A stretch of DNA of 64,000 bases, from positions 1 to 64,000 of the forward strand of contig JAFTGD010000018.1 in assembly GCA_017458065.1 (NCBI GenBank). Reading direction: 5' to 3'. Below the pieces are notes generated by a model. It was not told the origin of the DNA, searched no databases, and saw only the letters and a list, made by a program, of their open reading frames with translations. Shown in pieces: positions 1 to 9,580 of the stretch. Origin of the DNA: Oscillospiraceae bacterium (GTDB lineage Bacteria; Bacillota; Clostridia; Oscillospirales; Oscillospiraceae). Position 1 is the stretch's first letter. The number at the start of each line of letters is the position of its first letter. A program made the translations under genes and the position numbers.

Positions 1-3000
1 GGCGAAGATGCAGGAATCCCGAATGATGCCGAACTGAAGGCTGAAGAGATTTTGCCGGAGGATGCGCGGTATCAGGAATATTACCAGAAGGCTGTCGAGG
101 CAGTATCTGGAGAAACTGCAAAGGACAACTATGCGCATTTGTTCGATATTGAAATCCGGGCTGGCGATCAGAAGATCGAGCCACAGGCAAATGTGTCTAT
201 GAGCATTAAACTGCTTGATGCCCCGGAAGACCCCGTCAGCGAGCTGAAAGTCGTTCACTTCGGCGCAGAGGGCGTTGAAGTGATGGAAACGGACATTTCA
301 GGGAATGATGAAACTGCTGCAACTGCTTTTAATTCAGAAGGAACTACAGCTGAACTGAAATTCATGACGGATGAGTTCTCGGTGTATGCAGTGGTGGAGC
401 CGAATGCGCTGGAAACTGCTGCCGATGTCAGCGAGCTGGATGGAAATATGTTCTATGTCTCAATTGACAACAATAATCTGAGGTACTATGCAAAGAACAG
501 TCTGAACGGAAATTGTATTGCGAAAACGAATGCTTCGGATATCAGCTCGGCTGCACTTTACTATTTTGATGCGGTGGAAGGAACCGATAATCAATTTTAT
601 ATCTATACAATTGACGAAAACGGCAGCAAAAAATACGTTCGGTATAAGTCTGACACCAGTAATGCGTTTGAGTTTTCCGATGAGGCAACAATGGCTTTTA
701 CTGTTGAACAGCATACCGATTCGGGCGCGTTCTATATATATTATCAGAGAAGTAATGGCAATAAATGCGCATGGGGGTATAGCGGTAACGGATTGATCGG
801 AGAGGTTCAGAATGCAAGAGCAAATAACAAGGTGATCCTTACAAAAACCTTGAAAAGCGACCCCTATGGGCTTAACGGAAAATCATACGGCATTATATAC
901 GCCACCACAACCTCGGGCAATGCTATGACGTCGACTGCCGCAAACAGCAATACAAGACTTTCCGGAAAGACAATGACCATTAAAGTGGATCCCATCTCAC
1001 GCACGGAAAATGTCTACGTGGCCAAGGACAGCAACATTCAGATGTGGACATTTACCTATATTAGCGGCACCGAATATTACATCACAACAGAGGTTAACGG
1101 CGCATTAAAGTACCTTAGAATTGCCAGTGATTCAATCTCATTGGTGGAGGCGTCGGATACAGATGACAACTGCATCATTACTGTAGAAGAAGGTACCGGG
1201 ACATACAGCGGCAAATATAAGTTCAGCAGCAATGGTTATGCGCTGAAATCGAACGGCTCCTTCCAAAGCCGGGCGGATCTTACAACAGGCAATGATGCTT
1301 CCTGCTGGCTGAGCTTTGCCGAACTCTCCAATCTGAATGAGGACGATTTTGTCACCTACACAGCAACCAAGGTGAGCGTATCCGGAGACACAGATGAAAA
1401 TGGCAATATCGACTACGATGTGAAGAATGGCGACCAGGTCATTATCTATACAAGAATCTGGAATGAAAATACCCTCCAATATGACTACTACGCCATTGAC
1501 CATGACGGTATGCTGGTGAAGGCCTATGAGAGCGGCGACACCATTTCCTGGGTTGGCACCAAGGTCAATACCATGCTTTGGGACTTCACAGAGTATTATA
1601 ACGATGACGGCACGCCAAACTATTATTACGAGCTGCAGAATGCCTATTCCGGCAAATACATCGCGCCGCAGGTGTCCGGCGGTACGTTCCTGTCTGACAA
1701 TACCATCGGCATCAATATGAATGGCCGCCGCAACGGGGATTATTACAGCACGATCATTGCCTGGGATGACCCGTACTATGATTACTCGGCTCTGAAAGCT
1801 CTGAATTATCAGCTGACCTCCGCGCCGCTGTCCAAGGCGGATACCTTCTACTTTGCGATTATGAAGCCGGATGATTCGGAAGATAAGCTTTCGCAGGTGG
1901 CTACCATCGATCATACATCCTATGGCATCACGCTGAAGATGCAGAATTACACGGGAACAGTAACGGGATCGAACTGTGCAACACAGACTGAGGTATTGCA
2001 GAACACTACATATAACCAGTGGAACGGCGTAAAGAATCTGCTGAATAAATATATTGCTGAAGGAGAGGAGTATCCGACCAGTGCGCTTACCGGTACTTCT
2101 CTGGGACAGCTATACGGTGATGCAATGACGGTCAATCACCAGTTTCTCCTGAGTACCTACCAGGAGACGGGATATTTTGAGTTTGACAGTACGCAGAACT
2201 TTGCCCACCTGATCACCAGTGAGAGCGATAAATGGTATGGGGTAGAGAGACCGGACGGCAGCGGCACCTATGAAGTTGGCGACTTTGTAGTATACGATCA
2301 GATCGCGACCACTAGTGAAAACAACGGCGTTACCCGCCGTCACGGGCAGTTCTTCCCGTATAATGACCTCACAGAAAATTCATATGTAAACTGGGTCAAT
2401 GACACAGATATTCATGGCAATATGCTTTCCTCACTGGATCCCCGCTACGGAGAAAAGCTGTATAAAATCAATTTTACCAACAAAGCTAACACGGATCCGG
2501 CCAATGCGATCTATTTCTTTGGCATGGAGATGGATGCCAGCTTCATGCAGAGCGAGAGTGGACTGGATGCCTGGGGACACGACCTGATCTTCGAGTTCTC
2601 CGGGGATGACGATTTCTGGCTGTATATTGATGATGTGCTGGTGCTGGATCTGGGCGGTATCCACTCTGCTCTGGATGGGAGCGTCAACTTCAGGACGGGC
2701 AAAGTCATTGAAAACGGAAAGGAATCCACCCTGAGGGAACGCTTTGAGACCGCCTACAAAGCGCAGTATCCGGATAAGACGCAGGATGAGGTGGACGCAT
2801 GGCTGGATGGCATCTTTAAGGATGGCGGGACTGTATTTAAGGACTATTCCGGTCATACGATGAAGATGTACTATATGGAACGAGGCGCCGGCGCATCGAA
2901 CATCCACATGCGCTTCAATCTGGCTCCCTATACTGCCGGTGAAGTCCTGCTGGAAAAGGAAGTCAGCGGAACAGAAACCACAGATTCCGGTATGCTGTTC

Positions 3001-5622
3001 CCGTTCCAGATTTTCTATAAGGATAGTACGACAAGCTATGTATATCAGCCGGTGACGGGTGATTTCTCTGTGACGGATTCTCAGGATGCCTCTGTTCCGA
3101 TTTCCTATGCAGCGTCCGCAACCGTAAATGGCATGACGTATGAGCATGTGTTCTATCTCAAGCCTGGTCAGATTGCTTCCATCAAACTGCCAAGCGAGGA
3201 AACAGAGTACTATATTGTGGAGTGCGGGCAGGATACCGGTACCTATGACAAAGTGACCATCAATGGAACCGAGAATGAAGGGACCACAGCAACAAAGGAC
3301 GGGTACAGAGATTACAAGACCGCGGAAACCACTGTTTCCGGCCAGAAAAAGGTCATTTACGACAACCATGTCAGCGAGGACGCGCTGCACAGTCTGATCG
3401 TTACCAAGAAGCTGTGGCGAGAATACGCTAAGGAAACGAAAATTACAGCGGATGAAGATGAAACAACCTTCCGCTTCCGTATCTATATCGGAAAAGATGG
3501 CGAGGATTATACTGTCTACAACACCGGCAAATACTATGTAAAGAACCCGGCGGGAGAATACTGCATCTATCAAAACGGCGGCTTCGTGTCTACAGGAAAG
3601 ACAGTATTCTCCGAACTCGGTAATACGTCCGAGTCTGTGCTTGTAAAAACCGAACAGGAGCAGGCGACGTTCCATACTTCTCCCGGCGGCGCTGCGGACA
3701 AAATTCCCGCAGGATACAGTATTGAGATTCCGGGTCTGACAGATGGCACCGCATTTATGGTTATAGAACGCAGCGATGAAATCCCGGCAGGCTATAACCT
3801 GATTGACTATGTTCGTAGCAGCAGAGAGACATTGCCGGAAGGCGAGACCGCGAACGCCGGTGTGATTGACAGGCAGGATGAAACCACCGTCATCGTGCAC
3901 AACCAGCATGGCTACGGCCTGACGGTAAAGAAGGTCTGGTCAGACGCGGCGTTCATGGATGACCATGACTATATCTATTTTGCAGTCTATATGAAAGGTG
4001 CCGATGATTCCCTGACACTGGTGGACGGCTCTGTACGACAGCTTGGAAAGACGGCAACGTCCCTGAACTGGTTCTTCCCGGAGCTGACGAATGGAAAGAC
4101 ACTGAATGATTATCTGGTATATGAAATAACTCTGTCCGGTGACTATACGGTTGATGAAGCCGGGAAGGTTACTTTGGGAGACGGCTGCACCGTCACAAAG
4201 ATCGAAGAAAATGGAACACTGACCGTTGGCGGAACCACGAACGAACACGGATACTCTGACAAGTTTGACTACACGGCAAGCTATAGCCGTCAGGAGTTGA
4301 CTGAAGCGCAGCTTGCAGATACAAGTGTTAATTCCCGGACGGATACGGTGACCAACACCCGCCCCGGCATCAAGCTGGTCAAGACGGACCTGAGTGGTGC
4401 TCCGCTGGAAGGCGCAAAATTCACACTGGTGAAGTCAGGTAATGAGGCTTCAAAGAAAACCTTTACCTCTGATGAGGCTGGTCTTATTGCGGTCGCGTAT
4501 CTGACATCCGGGGAAGAATATATCCTGACAGAAACAGCTGCACCATATAAATATCTGTCGCTGATCGATTCGCTGACCATTAAGGTTGAGAATGGTACGC
4601 TGTATGTAAATGGCGAGACTGCCGCCGCTGAAGGTGCCTGCTATTCCATCAAACAGGTTGCGGAACCTACCGCAACGGATATGCCGACCGTCACCATTTC
4701 GAACCGCGCGTTTACCCTGACCGCAGTCAAGAAGGACGCTGTCAACAACGAAGCGATTTCCGGCGTAACATTCGCCCTTTATAATGAGACGACAGATTAC
4801 TATACCGGAAATCCGATGCGGGACTATTATCCGAAGGATGGATTTGAAACCTTGGTCACGGATGAGAACGGAGTCATTCCCAAAATCGATCTGGATCATC
4901 TTGCTGCGGGCACGTACTATTTGCATGAGACAGGCACGCCTACAACGTATCAGCAGGCCGATTATGATATCCGCCTGACGATTTCCGCTACCGGACAGGT
5001 GACGATCCAAAAGGCAGTCTCAACGTATGATTCAAAAACGAAGACCTACAGCTGGACATTTTCAGATATTGAATCGACAGAGGCCGAGGTAATAACGGAA
5101 GCAGATGGCAATGTGACGCTCGTGGTTAAAAACCAGCCGGCTAAGGGTGTGCAAATTCTAAAAGTTGGTGACGGCCTGAAAACGAATCCTCTTAGCGGCG
5201 CTGAGTTTGCGTTGTACAAAATCACGCAGATATCGGACGATCAGCCTAAGGACGGTGAGACTCCCATTCTGACCGGCACAACGGATGAGAAAGGCATCCT
5301 GAATCTTGGCGCTTTAGATAGCAGCACAACATATTATCTGTATGAGACAAAAGCGCCCGATGGATATAACATGCTGACCGCGCCGGTGAGAATTATCACG
5401 ATGAGCGGTGGTAAGATATCCGCTTACCTGACGGGACCGCTTGATGTAACGACCATTGAAGAAGAGGATCGCACGGAAGTGGTGAGGATTCAGGTGAGCA
5501 ATTCCTCCGGCTATGAACTACCCTCCACCGGCGGCCCCGGCACATGGCTTTATACAATCCTCGGCAGCATCCTGATCCTTGGAGCGGGAGTACTGTTGTG
5601 GAGGAGACGCAGATTGATTTAA
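1..5622 (+). CDS. Giant LPXTG-anchored surface protein, 5' partial
   Basis: The frame is open from base 1, so the signal peptide and first domain lie outside the window; 1,873 residues are visible. Residues ~1-140 match the N-terminal module of the 33518 protein (GEDAGIPND here, GEAAGIPDG there). Residues ~140-640 hold aromatic-rich beta modules I cannot name. Around residue 860 is a fibro-slime domain (GDDDFWLYIDDVLVLDLGG). Several Cna-B-like domains follow from ~990, then three SpaA-type repeats (KLVKTDLSGAPLEGAKF, LTAVKKDAVNNEAISGV, GVQILKVGDGLKTNPLSGAEF). The C-terminus is a full sortase signal: LPSTG at ~1840, a hydrophobic helix and WRRRRLI. It should be covalently attached to peptidoglycan, with Lys-Asn isopeptide bonds probable in the SpaA repeats (family knowledge). 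An adhesive role is inferred; the ligand is unknown. The last ~95 bases are nearly identical to three other tails in the window. Confidence 0.93.
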   Translation, partial: GEDAGIPNDAELKAEEILPEDARYQEYYQKAVEAVSGETAKDNYAHLFDIEIRAGDQKIEPQANVSMSIKLLDAPEDPVSELKVVHFGAEGVEVMETDISGNDETAATAFNSEGTTAELKFMTDEFSVYAVVEPNALETAADVSELDGNMFYVSIDNNNLRYYAKNSLNGNCIAKTNASDISSAALYYFDAVEGTDNQFYIYTIDENGSKKYVRYKSDTSNAFEFSDEATMAFTVEQHTDSGAFYIYYQRSNGNKCAWGYSGNGLIGEVQNARANNKVILTKTLKSDPYGLNGKSYGIIYATTTSGNAMTSTAANSNTRLSGKTMTIKVDPISRTENVYVAKDSNIQMWTFTYISGTEYYITTEVNGALKYLRIASDSISLVEASDTDDNCIITVEEGTGTYSGKYKFSSNGYALKSNGSFQSRADLTTGNDASCWLSFAELSNLNEDDFVTYTATKVSVSGDTDENGNIDYDVKNGDQVIIYTRIWNENTLQYDYYAIDHDGMLVKAYESGDTISWVGTKVNTMLWDFTEYYNDDGTPNYYYELQNAYSGKYIAPQVSGGTFLSDNTIGINMNGRRNGDYYSTIIAWDDPYYDYSALKALNYQLTSAPLSKADTFYFAIMKPDDSEDKLSQVATIDHTSYGITLKMQNYTGTVTGSNCATQTEVLQNTTYNQWNGVKNLLNKYIAEGEEYPTSALTGTSLGQLYGDAMTVNHQFLLSTYQETGYFEFDSTQNFAHLITSESDKWYGVERPDGSGTYEVGDFVVYDQIATTSENNGVTRRHGQFFPYNDLTENSYVNWVNDTDIHGNMLSSLDPRYGEKLYKINFTNKANTDPANAIYFFGMEMDASFMQSESGLDAWGHDLIFEFSGDDDFWLYIDDVLVLDLGGIHSALDGSVNFRTGKVIENGKESTLRERFETAYKAQYPDKTQDEVDAWLDGIFKDGGTVFKDYSGHTMKMYYMERGAGASNIHMRFNLAPYTAGEVLLEKEVSGTETTDSGMLFPFQIFYKDSTTSYVYQPVTGDFSVTDSQDASVPISYAASATVNGMTYEHVFYLKPGQIASIKLPSEETEYYIVECGQDTGTYDKVTINGTENEGTTATKDGYRDYKTAETTVSGQKKVIYDNHVSEDALHSLIVTKKLWREYAKETKITADEDETTFRFRIYIGKDGEDYTVYNTGKYYVKNPAGEYCIYQNGGFVSTGKTVFSELGNTSESVLVKTEQEQATFHTSPGGAADKIPAGYSIEIPGLTDGTAFMVIERSDEIPAGYNLIDYVRSSRETLPEGETANAGVIDRQDETTVIVHNQHGYGLTVKKVWSDAAFMDDHDYIYFAVYMKGADDSLTLVDGSVRQLGKTATSLNWFFPELTNGKTLNDYLVYEITLSGDYTVDEAGKVTLGDGCTVTKIEENGTLTVGGTTNEHGYSDKFDYTASYSRQELTEAQLADTSVNSRTDTVTNTRPGIKLVKTDLSGAPLEGAKFTLVKSGNEASKKTFTSDEAGLIAVAYLTSGEEYILTETAAPYKYLSLIDSLTIKVENGTLYVNGETAAAEGACYSIKQVAEPTATDMPTVTISNRAFTLTAVKKDAVNNEAISGVTFALYNETTDYYTGNPMRDYYPKDGFETLVTDENGVIPKIDLDHLAAGTYYLHETGTPTTYQQADYDIRLTISATGQVTIQKAVSTYDSKTKTYSWTFSDIESTEAEVITEADGNVTLVVKNQPAKGVQILKVGDGLKTNPLSGAEFALYKITQISDDQPKDGETPILTGTTDEKGILNLGALDSSTTYYLYETKAPDGYNMLTAPVRIITMSGGKISAYLTGPLDVTTIEEEDRTEVVRIQVSNSSGYELPSTGGPGTWLYTILGSILILGAGVLLWRRRRLI

Positions 5623-5640
5623 CACAAGGTTAACAGAGAA

Positions 5641-5672
5641 GTCAGTCACTTCGGTGGCTGGCTTTTCTTTTG
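5641..5672 (+). terminator. Intrinsic terminator of the first surface-protein gene
   Basis: A 9-bp stem (GTCAGTCAC / GTGGCTGGC, with G-U pairs) closes a TTCG tetraloop at 5650-5653 and is followed by TTTTCTTTT. It starts 19 bases after the stop codon. Confidence 0.8.
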
Positions 5673-5679
5673 GGGAGGG

Positions 5680-5695
5680 GTTAGATTTGACTAAC
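5680..5695. promoter_or_regulatory. Palindrome GTTAG-N6-CTAAC, site 1
   Basis: GTTAGATTTGACTAAC lies just past the terminator of the first surface gene. It is one of five sites of form GTTAG-N6-CTAAY, each 3' of a terminator in the surface-protein/methyltransferase mosaic (also 6893, 9520, 38194, 39367). It may be an operator or a recombination site; the function is not known. Confidence 0.5.
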
Positions 5696-5710
5696 CGCAA
5701 TATATAAAAT

Positions 5711-5741
5711 GACGCTGCCCGGGACTGAGCCGGACAGCGTC
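5711..5741 (-). terminator. Terminator of the inverted methyltransferase remnant
   Basis: GACGCTG-x-CCGG pairs with CCGG-x-CAGCGTC. Read on the minus strand the hairpin is followed by ATTTTATAT. It sits 8 bases past the stop of the minus-strand methyltransferase fragment and is probably its native terminator. Confidence 0.65.
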
Positions 5742-5748
5742 GGTGTTA

Positions 5749-6255
5749 TTATTTTGCTTCGTTTACTTTCTCCTGATAGAGCTTCATCAGCCATGCAACA
5801 CAGGCAGCCTCATCGGTCTCTTTGATCGGCATTCCGTAGGCTTGCATGACGGCGCGGTCGTTGGCTTGATGAGCTTTACGGAGCTCCGGCGGCATGCTCA
5901 GCGGATCATAAAGATCTGCAAGAGAAGCATCCGGGTAGAGAGCGCGGGCATCCAAAATCCCCTGTGCTGTCTTCTCAATATTCGCCTTTTGTGGATCTGA
6001 CGGATCAGGCCACGGGAAGTTATTGTGGACGATCTTCGCAGAATAATCATAGTCACTTTTGAGACGTCCGCACACAACTCTCATCCAAGCCATATGAACA
6101 TTGGAAGTTAGGATGCCGAATTCGTATAAACCAGCGTCAGGAATTAGCTGTAGCTTATTGCTGCAAATAATGTCGGGAGACAAGAATCCAATCGGAATAT
6201 ATCTCCGCCCACCAGATGAGACTTCAGGAATAGCAATGTAACGGTACATCTCTAT
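5749..6255 (-). pseudogene. C-terminal remnant of an MmeI/YeeA-type class I DNA methyltransferase
   Basis: About 167 residues read from RYIAIPEVSSGGRRYIPIGF to the stop, with VHMAWMRVVCGRLKSDY, NNFPWPDPSDPQKANIEKTA and LYDPLSMPPELRKAHQANDR. These are hallmark blocks of the C-terminal target-recognition/tail part of large (~900 aa) MmeI-type modification or restriction-modification proteins. The SAM-binding and NPPY parts are absent, so it cannot methylate DNA alone. Upstream on the minus strand the frame runs open into sequence antisense to a Cna-B domain, so the head of that open frame is not real protein. The junction lies near 6245-6255. A short N-terminal remnant of the same protein type lies at 39672-39761 on the other strand. 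Confidence 0.85.
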
Positions 6256-6830
6256 GCAGACGGTGATCCAATTGAAGATCATGTGAATGACGAAGGCGTC
6301 AAGGATATTGTAGGTTTCGATGGAACCATTCAGCTTGGTGTGAATGGCGATTGGGATTATACATGGAGTGACTTGCCAGGAGGGCCGGTTTATTGTGTGG
6401 TTGAAGATCATATTACTGGCTACACAACCACATATTCTCCGAGGAATACCCAAGGTCTGGAGGGCAGTAATACTCTAACCATCACAAACAAGAAGATCCC
6501 GAATAAGACAGCTATTAAGGTTGAGAAGGAGTGGGGTGAAGGAACTGAGAAGCCTGTAGATATTACAATACAGCTTATGTTAAGACCACATCCGATCCTT
6601 GGTTCCATGTGAAAAGAGATACTAATGGAGATCTTTCTGTGGAGGTAGTGAGTGGTTCGGAATCAGTTCTTAGCTATTCCACAACGGATGAAGCAATCCT
6701 TGTTAAGAACACCCCCGGCGTCGCCCTCCCGAACACCGGCGGCCCCGGCACACGGATCTTCACGATCCTCGGCAGCATCCTAATCCTTGGAGCGGGAGTC
6801 CTGCTGTGGAGGAGACGGAGACTGATTTAA
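6247..6830 (+). pseudogene. 3' remnant of a Cna-B/LPXTG surface protein with a 1-base frameshift
   Basis: The reading begins inside a Cna-B domain (VHLYADGDPIEDH, then DYTWSDLPGG) with no start or signal peptide, directly abutting the inverted methyltransferase remnant. A second Cna-B domain follows (TAIKVEKEWGEGTEKPVDIT). The first frame stops at 6612. Homology continues in another frame as YVKTTSDPWFHVKRDTNGDL, VSGSESVLSYSTTDEAILVKN and an LPNTG sortase signal with a WRRRRLI tail. Deletion of one base around 6575 explains both readings. It is therefore a double remnant, truncated 5' and frameshifted, although the anchor is intact and could serve as a recombination donor. Confidence 0.85.
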
Positions 6831-6847
6831 CACAAGTTTAAGAGAGG

Positions 6848-6885
6848 CTGGTCTTCAGGAAACTGGAGATCAGTCTTTCTTTCTG
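6848..6885 (+). terminator. Terminator after surface remnant (repeat copy 1)
   Basis: An 11-bp perfect stem CTGGTCTTCAG / CTGGAGATCAG (two G-U pairs) on a GAAA tetraloop, then TCTTTCTTTCT. Confidence 0.88.
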
Positions 6886-6892
6886 AAATGCG

Positions 6893-6908
6893 GTTAGATG
6901 TATCTAAC
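6893..6908. promoter_or_regulatory. Palindrome GTTAG-N6-CTAAC, site 2
   Basis: GTTAGATGTATCTAAC is 20 bases upstream of the -35 of the RHH promoter, a fitting place for an operator bound by the RHH protein. The inference rests on position and recurrence. Confidence 0.5.
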
Positions 6909-6927
6909 GTAATGCGGTATTTTCAGA

Positions 6928-6956
6928 TTGAAATAGGTAGCTGTTTGTGATATAAT
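6928..6956 (+). promoter_or_regulatory. Promoter of RHH gene copy 1
   Basis: TTGAAA, 17-base spacer, TATAAT, 44 bases before the RHH start codon. The same promoter is conserved in copies 2 and 3. Confidence 0.8.
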
Positions 6957-6999
6957 GTAGAAATCCAATAATGTGCATTAATTTTAGAGGAGAACAAAG

Positions 7000-7191
7000 A
7001 TGGCCAGAGCAAAAAAGGATGGCATATATCTTAATGTCCGCATTGAGACTCCGATTTATAGAAAACTCCAAGAAGTATGCGCGGAAGCAGGTCAGCTGAA
7101 GACCACTGTGGTTGAGCGGGCGTTGAGTGCATATTTTGAGGAATATGATCGGAAGCAGGAAATACTGCGGAAACATGAAAATGATGAATGA
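7000..7191 (+). CDS. Small ribbon-helix-helix-like protein, copy 1
   Basis: 63 residues, starting ATG after TTAGAGGAGAACAAAG. A beta strand (GIYLNVRIET) is followed by two helices (PIYRKLQEVCAEAG and KTTVVERALSAYFEEYDRKQ), the plan of CopG/Arc RHH DNA-binding proteins, which act as dimers. It is charged, with no membrane segment. It has its own promoter and is followed 25 bases later by an adenine methyltransferase. In two other copies the same protein precedes a truncated EcoRI-family methyltransferase (38301) and the head of an MmeI-type one (39474). The constant pairing with methyltransferases suggests a controller of modification or restriction genes. That role is inference; the fold assignment is by pattern. 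Confidence 0.8.
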   Translation: MARAKKDGIYLNVRIETPIYRKLQEVCAEAGQLKTTVVERALSAYFEEYDRKQEILRKHENDE

Positions 7192-7216
7192 CCATCTGGT
7201 TTTGAGGTGATAAAGA

Positions 7217-8380
7217 ATGGCAGGAAATAAAAATCTGAATAGCGCCAAGACTGCCCGGAAAGATGAATTCTATACGCAGCTGACTGATATAGAGAAGGAG
7301 ATGCGCTATTACAGAAAGCATTTTAAGGATAAGACGGTGCTCTGCAATTGTGATGATCCGTTCGAGAGTAACTTTTTCAAGTACTTTGTGCTCAATTTCA
7401 ATCGGCTGGGCTTGAAGAAGCTTATTGCGACGTGTTACACAGGATCTCCGATTGCCAATAAGCAGCTTTCCATTTTTGATATTCTTGGCGAGTCCGAAGA
7501 AACACAGAACAAGCCTTACAAGGCGGTCGTGACTACGGTTTATGACAAGACCGGTGACGGCGGCGTTGATATGCTTGATGTGGCGGAACTGTTCAAGTCA
7601 GGAGAAAATGAACTGACAGAATTGAAAGGCGATGGCGATTTTCGTTCTCCAGAGTGTCTGGAGCTTCTGGATGAGTCAGACATCGTGGTCACGAATCCTC
7701 CGTTCTCGCTGTTCAGGGAATATGTTGCTGTGCTTGTCGAGCACAAGAAGAAATACTTGATAATTGGCAACGTAAATGCCGTTAAGTATAAAGAGATTTT
7801 CCCACTTTTCATGAAAAATGAACTGTGGTTAGGCGCAAGCATTCATTCTGGGGATCGAGCATTCTTTGTCCCTGACAATTATCCATTAGATGCTTCCGGA
7901 TGCGGTATTGATGAAGAGACAGGGAGAAAGTTTATCCGGGTCAAAGGTGTGCGCTGGTTTACCAACATGGATATAAAGCAGAGGCATGAGGAATTGATCC
8001 TTGTGAAGCGCTACAATCCAGATGATTATCCGATTTACGACAATATGCCCGGTTGCATAAATGTGGACAAAACTTCAGACATACCTTGTGATTATAGCGG
8101 ATTGATGGGAGTTCCGATTACTTTTATGGATAAATATAGCCCTGATCAGTTCGAGATTCTTGGATTGAGCAGAGATATGGATCTTCCAAATAAAACAGGC
8201 ATTAGTGCAGAGTTTTTGGAGAAATATTATGCACAGGGTGGCACTGGACAGATGACGCCGGGACATCCGGATCTTTGTTACTATGGAGAAGGCGGAAAAT
8301 GCGTGGTGCCTTACCACAGAATAGTGATTCGCAACAAACATCCAGAGGAACCTAAGGGAGCCGTGAACCATGCAGATTGA
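7217..8380 (+). CDS. EcoRI-family adenine-specific DNA methyltransferase
   Basis: 387 residues. The N-terminus [16 protein letters not shown] and the block [20 protein letters not shown] are typical of the EcoRI-methylase family (Pfam EcoRI_methylase). The catalytic motif NPPF is at residues 160-163, after a strand ending IVVT. Such enzymes transfer a methyl group from SAM to N6 of adenine. The start follows GAGGTGATAAAGA. It overlaps by 11 bases the DUF262/HNH endonuclease gene, so the two are translationally coupled and probably act on the same DNA. The length is normal and no disruption is seen. Residues 1-193 recur in the truncated gene at 38518. The recognition sequence cannot be read from the protein. 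Confidence 0.92.
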   Translation: MAGNKNLNSAKTARKDEFYTQLTDIEKEMRYYRKHFKDKTVLCNCDDPFESNFFKYFVLNFNRLGLKKLIATCYTGSPIANKQLSIFDILGESEETQNKPYKAVVTTVYDKTGDGGVDMLDVAELFKSGENELTELKGDGDFRSPECLELLDESDIVVTNPPFSLFREYVAVLVEHKKKYLIIGNVNAVKYKEIFPLFMKNELWLGASIHSGDRAFFVPDNYPLDASGCGIDEETGRKFIRVKGVRWFTNMDIKQRHEELILVKRYNPDDYPIYDNMPGCINVDKTSDIPCDYSGLMGVPITFMDKYSPDQFEILGLSRDMDLPNKTGISAEFLEKYYAQGGTGQMTPGHPDLCYYGEGGKCVVPYHRIVIRNKHPEEPKGAVNHAD

Positions 8381-9476
8381 TGAATTAAAAGTGACCGTCG
8401 GTGAGGTCTGTGAAGGATATTTCAATGATGCCGAGGAGGGTGTTGTTGGTTATGATGAACGCCTTGATATCCGACCGAAGTATCAGAGGGAATTTGTCTA
8501 CAAGGATGCACAGCGCGACGAGGTGATCCGTACTGTGATGAAGGGACTGCCCCTGAATGTCATCTATTGGTGCAAGGTCAAGAAGGATGACGGAACCGAC
8601 GGCTTCGAGGTGCTGGACGGGCAGCAGCGTACCATTTCCATTTGCGAGTATGTCGACGGCTCCTTCTCTGTCGATGACAAGTATTTTTACAACCTGCCCT
8701 CTGATCAGAAAAGGAAGATACTGGACTATCCACTTTTCGTTTATGTCTGTGATGGCACAGATTCGGAGAAGCTGGACTGGTTCCGTATTATCAATATTGC
8801 AGGGGAGCAGCTCACTGATCAGGAACTTCGGAATGCGGTATATGCGGGATCCTGGACTTCCGATGCAAAGCGGTATTTCTCCAAGACCGGCTGCGCTGCC
8901 GGGACTCTGGCGGATGATTATCTGAAAGGGGCTTCGATCCGGCAGGAATACCTCGAAACCGCGATCTTCTGGGCGGCCAGTGCCGAGGGAAAGACAATTG
9001 AAGCATACATGGCCGAGCACCAGAATGATCCCAGTGCTGTGCAGCTCTGGAATTACTTCCGGTCGGTCATTGACTGGGTGCAGGCGATCTTCCCGAAAAA
9101 GCGCCGTGAAATGAAGGGCCTGCCGTGGGGACTGTTTTATAATACACACGGGAAGCGGACAGATCTCGATCCGAAGAAACTGGAACTTGAGATCCAGCGT
9201 CTTATGGGCGATGAGGATGTTACCCGGAAATCCGGCATCTATGAATACCTGCTGACCGGCGACGAGCGCAAGCTGTCGATCCGGCAGTTCGATATGCGTG
9301 ACCGGCTGGCCGCTTATGCCGCGCAGTTGAATAAATGCGCGATCTGCGGAAAGAAATTCGAGTTTGAGCAGATGCAGGCGGATCATATTATTCCGTGGAG
9401 CAGAGGCGGGAAGAGCACGCCGGATAACTGTCAGATGCTGTGTACGAAATGTAATCTGGGGAAGAGCGCGAGATAA
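8370..9476 (+). CDS. DUF262 / HNH endonuclease family protein
   Basis: 368 residues. The N-terminal DUF262 (ParB/sulfiredoxin-like) domain shows [18 protein letters not shown], the DGQQRT motif and [21 protein letters not shown]262 domains in GmrSD-type enzymes use nucleotides to gate cleavage (family knowledge). The C-terminal 46 residues are an HNH nuclease with two CxxC zinc-knuckle pairs (CAIC, CTKC) and the catalytic [11 protein letters not shown]. The start codon lies inside the 3' end of the methyltransferase gene. The pair looks like a compact modification-cleavage unit with the RHH protein as possible regulator. It could protect against phage DNA or, if modification-dependent, act as a type IV enzyme; the sequence does not decide. 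Confidence 0.88.
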   Translation: MQIDELKVTVGEVCEGYFNDAEEGVVGYDERLDIRPKYQREFVYKDAQRDEVIRTVMKGLPLNVIYWCKVKKDDGTDGFEVLDGQQRTISICEYVDGSFSVDDKYFYNLPSDQKRKILDYPLFVYVCDGTDSEKLDWFRIINIAGEQLTDQELRNAVYAGSWTSDAKRYFSKTGCAAGTLADDYLKGASIRQEYLETAIFWAASAEGKTIEAYMAEHQNDPSAVQLWNYFRSVIDWVQAIFPKKRREMKGLPWGLFYNTHGKRTDLDPKKLELEIQRLMGDEDVTRKSGIYEYLLTGDERKLSIRQFDMRDRLAAYAAQLNKCAICGKKFEFEQMQADHIIPWSRGGKSTPDNCQMLCTKCNLGKSAR

Positions 9477-9480
9477 AACG

Positions 9481-9508
9481 AACGGCGTCAGAAACGGCGC
9501 CGTTTTGG
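9481..9508 (+). terminator. Terminator of the methyltransferase-HNH operon
   Basis: AACGGCG pairs with CGCCGTT across a 10-base loop, followed by TTGG; stop codon 5 bases upstream. Confidence 0.6.
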
Positions 9509-9519
9509 TTTGATTGATG

Positions 9520-9535
9520 GTTAGATCAGGCTAAT
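9520..9535. promoter_or_regulatory. Palindrome GTTAG-N6-CTAAT, site 3
   Basis: GTTAGATCAGGCTAAT lies just past the terminator of the HNH gene, again 3' of a terminator. It is the last recognisable part of the mosaic before the repeat field and the phage-like element. Confidence 0.45.
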
Positions 9536-9580
9536 TACATAAAATATTTATGAACGACCTTGTCTTTTGACCGCTCCCAC

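Larger units (their letters stand above)
6735..7795 (+). repeat. Tail-RHH-methyltransferase repeat, copy 1
   Basis: About 1.06 kb from the surface-protein tail (ACCGGCGGCCCCGG) through terminator, palindrome, promoter, RHH gene and the first ~193 codons of the EcoRI-family methyltransferase. It matches 38036-39095 with scattered substitutions and 39209-39667 over the tail-to-RHH part. The DNA-level similarity is far higher than between the surface proteins upstream, which suggests recent duplication or gene conversion. Confidence 0.85.

Noticed and set aside
2431..3909. Open frame of ~492 codons opposite the first adhesin
   Set aside because: Antisense shadow of Cna-B coding sequence; no start signal or recognisable domain.
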